Shown here piece after piece: positions 53,110 to 53,907 of a DNA stretch of 53,907 nt. This DNA comes from Jannaschia faecimaris. GTDB taxonomy: Bacteria; Pseudomonadota; Alphaproteobacteria; Rhodobacterales; Rhodobacteraceae. The position numbers and the translations under genes were made by a program. The notes beneath the pieces were generated by a model. The model did no database searches, was not told the DNA's origin, and worked only from the letters and a program-made list of their open reading frames with translations. The stretch's first letter is position 1, and every line of letters starts with the position of its first letter. The stretch covers positions 1 to 53,907 of the forward strand of contig NZ_FNPX01000021.1 in NCBI RefSeq assembly GCF_900107415.1, given 5' to 3'.

Positions 53110-53697
53110 ATGACACTCAAGATGAATAGACGCACTTTCGGCGCAACCGGCCTGGCAGCGGCAAGCGTGACTGCCTGCTCAGTTTCTGACCCTCTGGACG
53201 AGGAGTTGCCGCCGATGGGCGACTTCGAGCTGGCGTTCACCGTCGTCGTCTCGGAAAATGCCAAGAAAATCCCGCCGACACGCAACGCCACGCCCGAGCA
53301 GTTGAAGACCGTCTTGACCACGGAGATCGAGCGGCGCTTTGGGGACTATCGCGGCGGCACCGGCTACGTCATCGCGCTCAACATCGACGGGTATGCCCTC
53401 GCACCTCCCGGCATTCCGATCGTTCTGACGCCGAAGTCGATTCTGGTCGTCTCGGCAAACCTTTGGCGCGCGAACCCGCAAGAGAAATTGGCTGGCCCCG
53501 AGCAGATTTCGACATTCGAGGGGGCCGAGACGCTCCTGCTCGGATCCGGCCTGGTCAAGGATGCCGATGAGCAACTGCAGACCCTTTGCCGCAACATGGC
53601 GAAGAAGGTGCAGTCCTGGATGCTGCGGAATCCGACGCTGATCGGCCTTCCGGCCGGGTCTGCACCGCCTGCCCGAATTGACGATACCGACAACTGA
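53110..53697 (+). CDS. Putative lipoprotein of unknown function
   Basis: A 195-aa protein whose N-terminus MTLKMNRRTFGATGLAAASV runs into TAC, a plausible lipobox (VTAC), and also carries a twin-arginine-like RR pair. The mature part contains FELAFTVVVSENAKKIPPTR, TEIERRFGDYRGGTGYVIAL and PPGIPIVLTPKSILVVSANL; I do not recognise a family. The ATG at 53110 follows AAGGGG; the frame opens earlier at 53059, but those codons are not protein-like. It lies between the peptidase gene and tuf. Confidence 0.7.
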   Translation: MTLKMNRRTFGATGLAAASVTACSVSDPLDEELPPMGDFELAFTVVVSENAKKIPPTRNATPEQLKTVLTTEIERRFGDYRGGTGYVIALNIDGYALAPPGIPIVLTPKSILVVSANLWRANPQEKLAGPEQISTFEGAETLLLGSGLVKDADEQLQTLCRNMAKKVQSWMLRNPTLIGLPAGSAPPARIDDTDN

Positions 53698-53813
53698 TAT
53701 CCGACCCCGAGTACGCGCGGCGCGGGCTTGCCAAGGTCGCGCCCGACAGTTAGACGGCCCGCGATGCAATTCCGGGGCCCCGTCACGGGCCCCCTTCAAG
53801 TCAGGGGCCCATC

Positions 53814-53907
53814 ATGGCGAAGGCAAAGTTCGAACGCAACAAACCGCACGTTAACATTGGCACGATTGGCCACGTTGACCACGGCAAGACGACGCTGACG
53901 GCGGCGA
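53814..53907 (+). CDS. tuf: Elongation factor Tu, 5' end (runs off the window)
   Basis: The first 31 codons read [20 protein letters not shown] and [11 protein letters not shown], the invariant start of EF-Tu with G1 motif [10 protein letters not shown]-Tu carries aminoacyl-tRNA to the ribosome. An AGGGG ribosome binding site precedes the ATG. Upstream is a lipoprotein gene rather than fusA, so this may be the tuf copy next to tRNA-Trp, secE and nusG; that is inference from common gene order. Confidence 0.97.
   Translation, partial: MAKAKFERNKPHVNIGTIGHVDHGKTTLTAA

Noticed and set aside
53775-53800. GC-rich inverted repeat before tuf as a terminator or leader element
   Set aside because: The arms GGGGCCCCG and CGGGCCCCC pair over only about four bases before a mismatch, and no T tract follows.
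1-53907. CRISPR array, restriction-modification, toxin-antitoxin or other defence system
   Set aside because: No regularly spaced repeats, cas-like genes, methylase motifs or paired small toxin-antitoxin genes were found on either strand.

Overview
The window reads as chromosomal DNA of a GC-rich alphaproteobacterium, most likely Rhodobacteraceae (Roseobacter group). This rests on gene content and order recalled for the family, not on a database search: chvI-chvG-hprK-rapZ-EIIA-HPr facing pckA, clustered deformylase genes with fmt, lepB-rnc-era-recO, rpoZ-rel-pdxJ-acpS, etfBA with hbd, a long methylsuccinyl-CoA dehydrogenase, and DUF1491, DUF6473 and DUF3859 proteins. No genus is claimed.

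Positions 1 to about 11,335 look like an eroded genomic island. They hold a DUF2189 membrane protein, a DUF2478 protein, the 3' stump of an arsenite oxidase large-subunit gene (aioA) joined to the 3' stump of an IS481-family transposase gene, a metal transporter of the cation diffusion facilitator type with an unusual metal-binding N-terminus, a LysR regulator facing a small DUF1127-like gene, and a three-gene ABC export operon (ATPase, long FtsX-type permease, HlyD-type adaptor). An FNR/CRP-type palindrome lies upstream of that operon. The right edge is marked by a tyrosine integrase pseudogene (two nonsense codons, one frameshift, no catalytic domain) and then a 3' half of a tRNA, best read as tRNA-His. 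This is what is expected of the distal att site of an element inserted in the 3' end of a tRNA gene lying off the left side of the window.

From 11,350 onward the genes are ordinary housekeeping genes. 11.3-18.9 kb: PatB-type C-S lyase, three deformylase-family genes (the third lacks catalytic residues), fmt, a small membrane protein, a GMC oxidoreductase, ispH and a frameshifted LysE-type gene. 18.9-30.6 kb: rnhA, a TRIC-type channel, a NYN-domain protein, folK, rpoZ, rel, DUF2062, pdxJ, a second LysE-type exporter, acpS, lepB, rnc, era, DUF1491, recO. 30.8-36.1 kb: mcd, a TauE/SafE-type permease, two exported DUF3859 proteins and pckA. 36.4-41.0 kb: the ChvGI two-component system with HPr kinase, RapZ, EIIA and HPr, a regulatory phosphotransfer set with no sugar permease in view. 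41.1-48.3 kb: hbd, a DUF6473 protein, etfA, etfB, a glycosyltransferase, a cobalamin adenosyltransferase, a small two-helix membrane protein, a dehydrogenase and an SH3-domain protein. 48.4 kb to the end: parC, a DUF898 membrane protein overlapping an M48 peptidase, a lipoprotein and the first codons of tuf.

Functionally, Mcd, ETF, Hbd and the adenosyltransferase point to acyl-CoA metabolism including the ethylmalonyl-CoA pathway; PckA, ChvGI and the HPr/EIIA branch are carbon-regulation genes; Def, Fmt and EF-Tu belong to translation. I found no complete tRNA, rRNA, CRISPR array or antiphage system, and no clearly new multi-gene system. The most informative signals are the decayed island boundary, the FNR-type site on the exporter operon, and the degenerate third deformylase.
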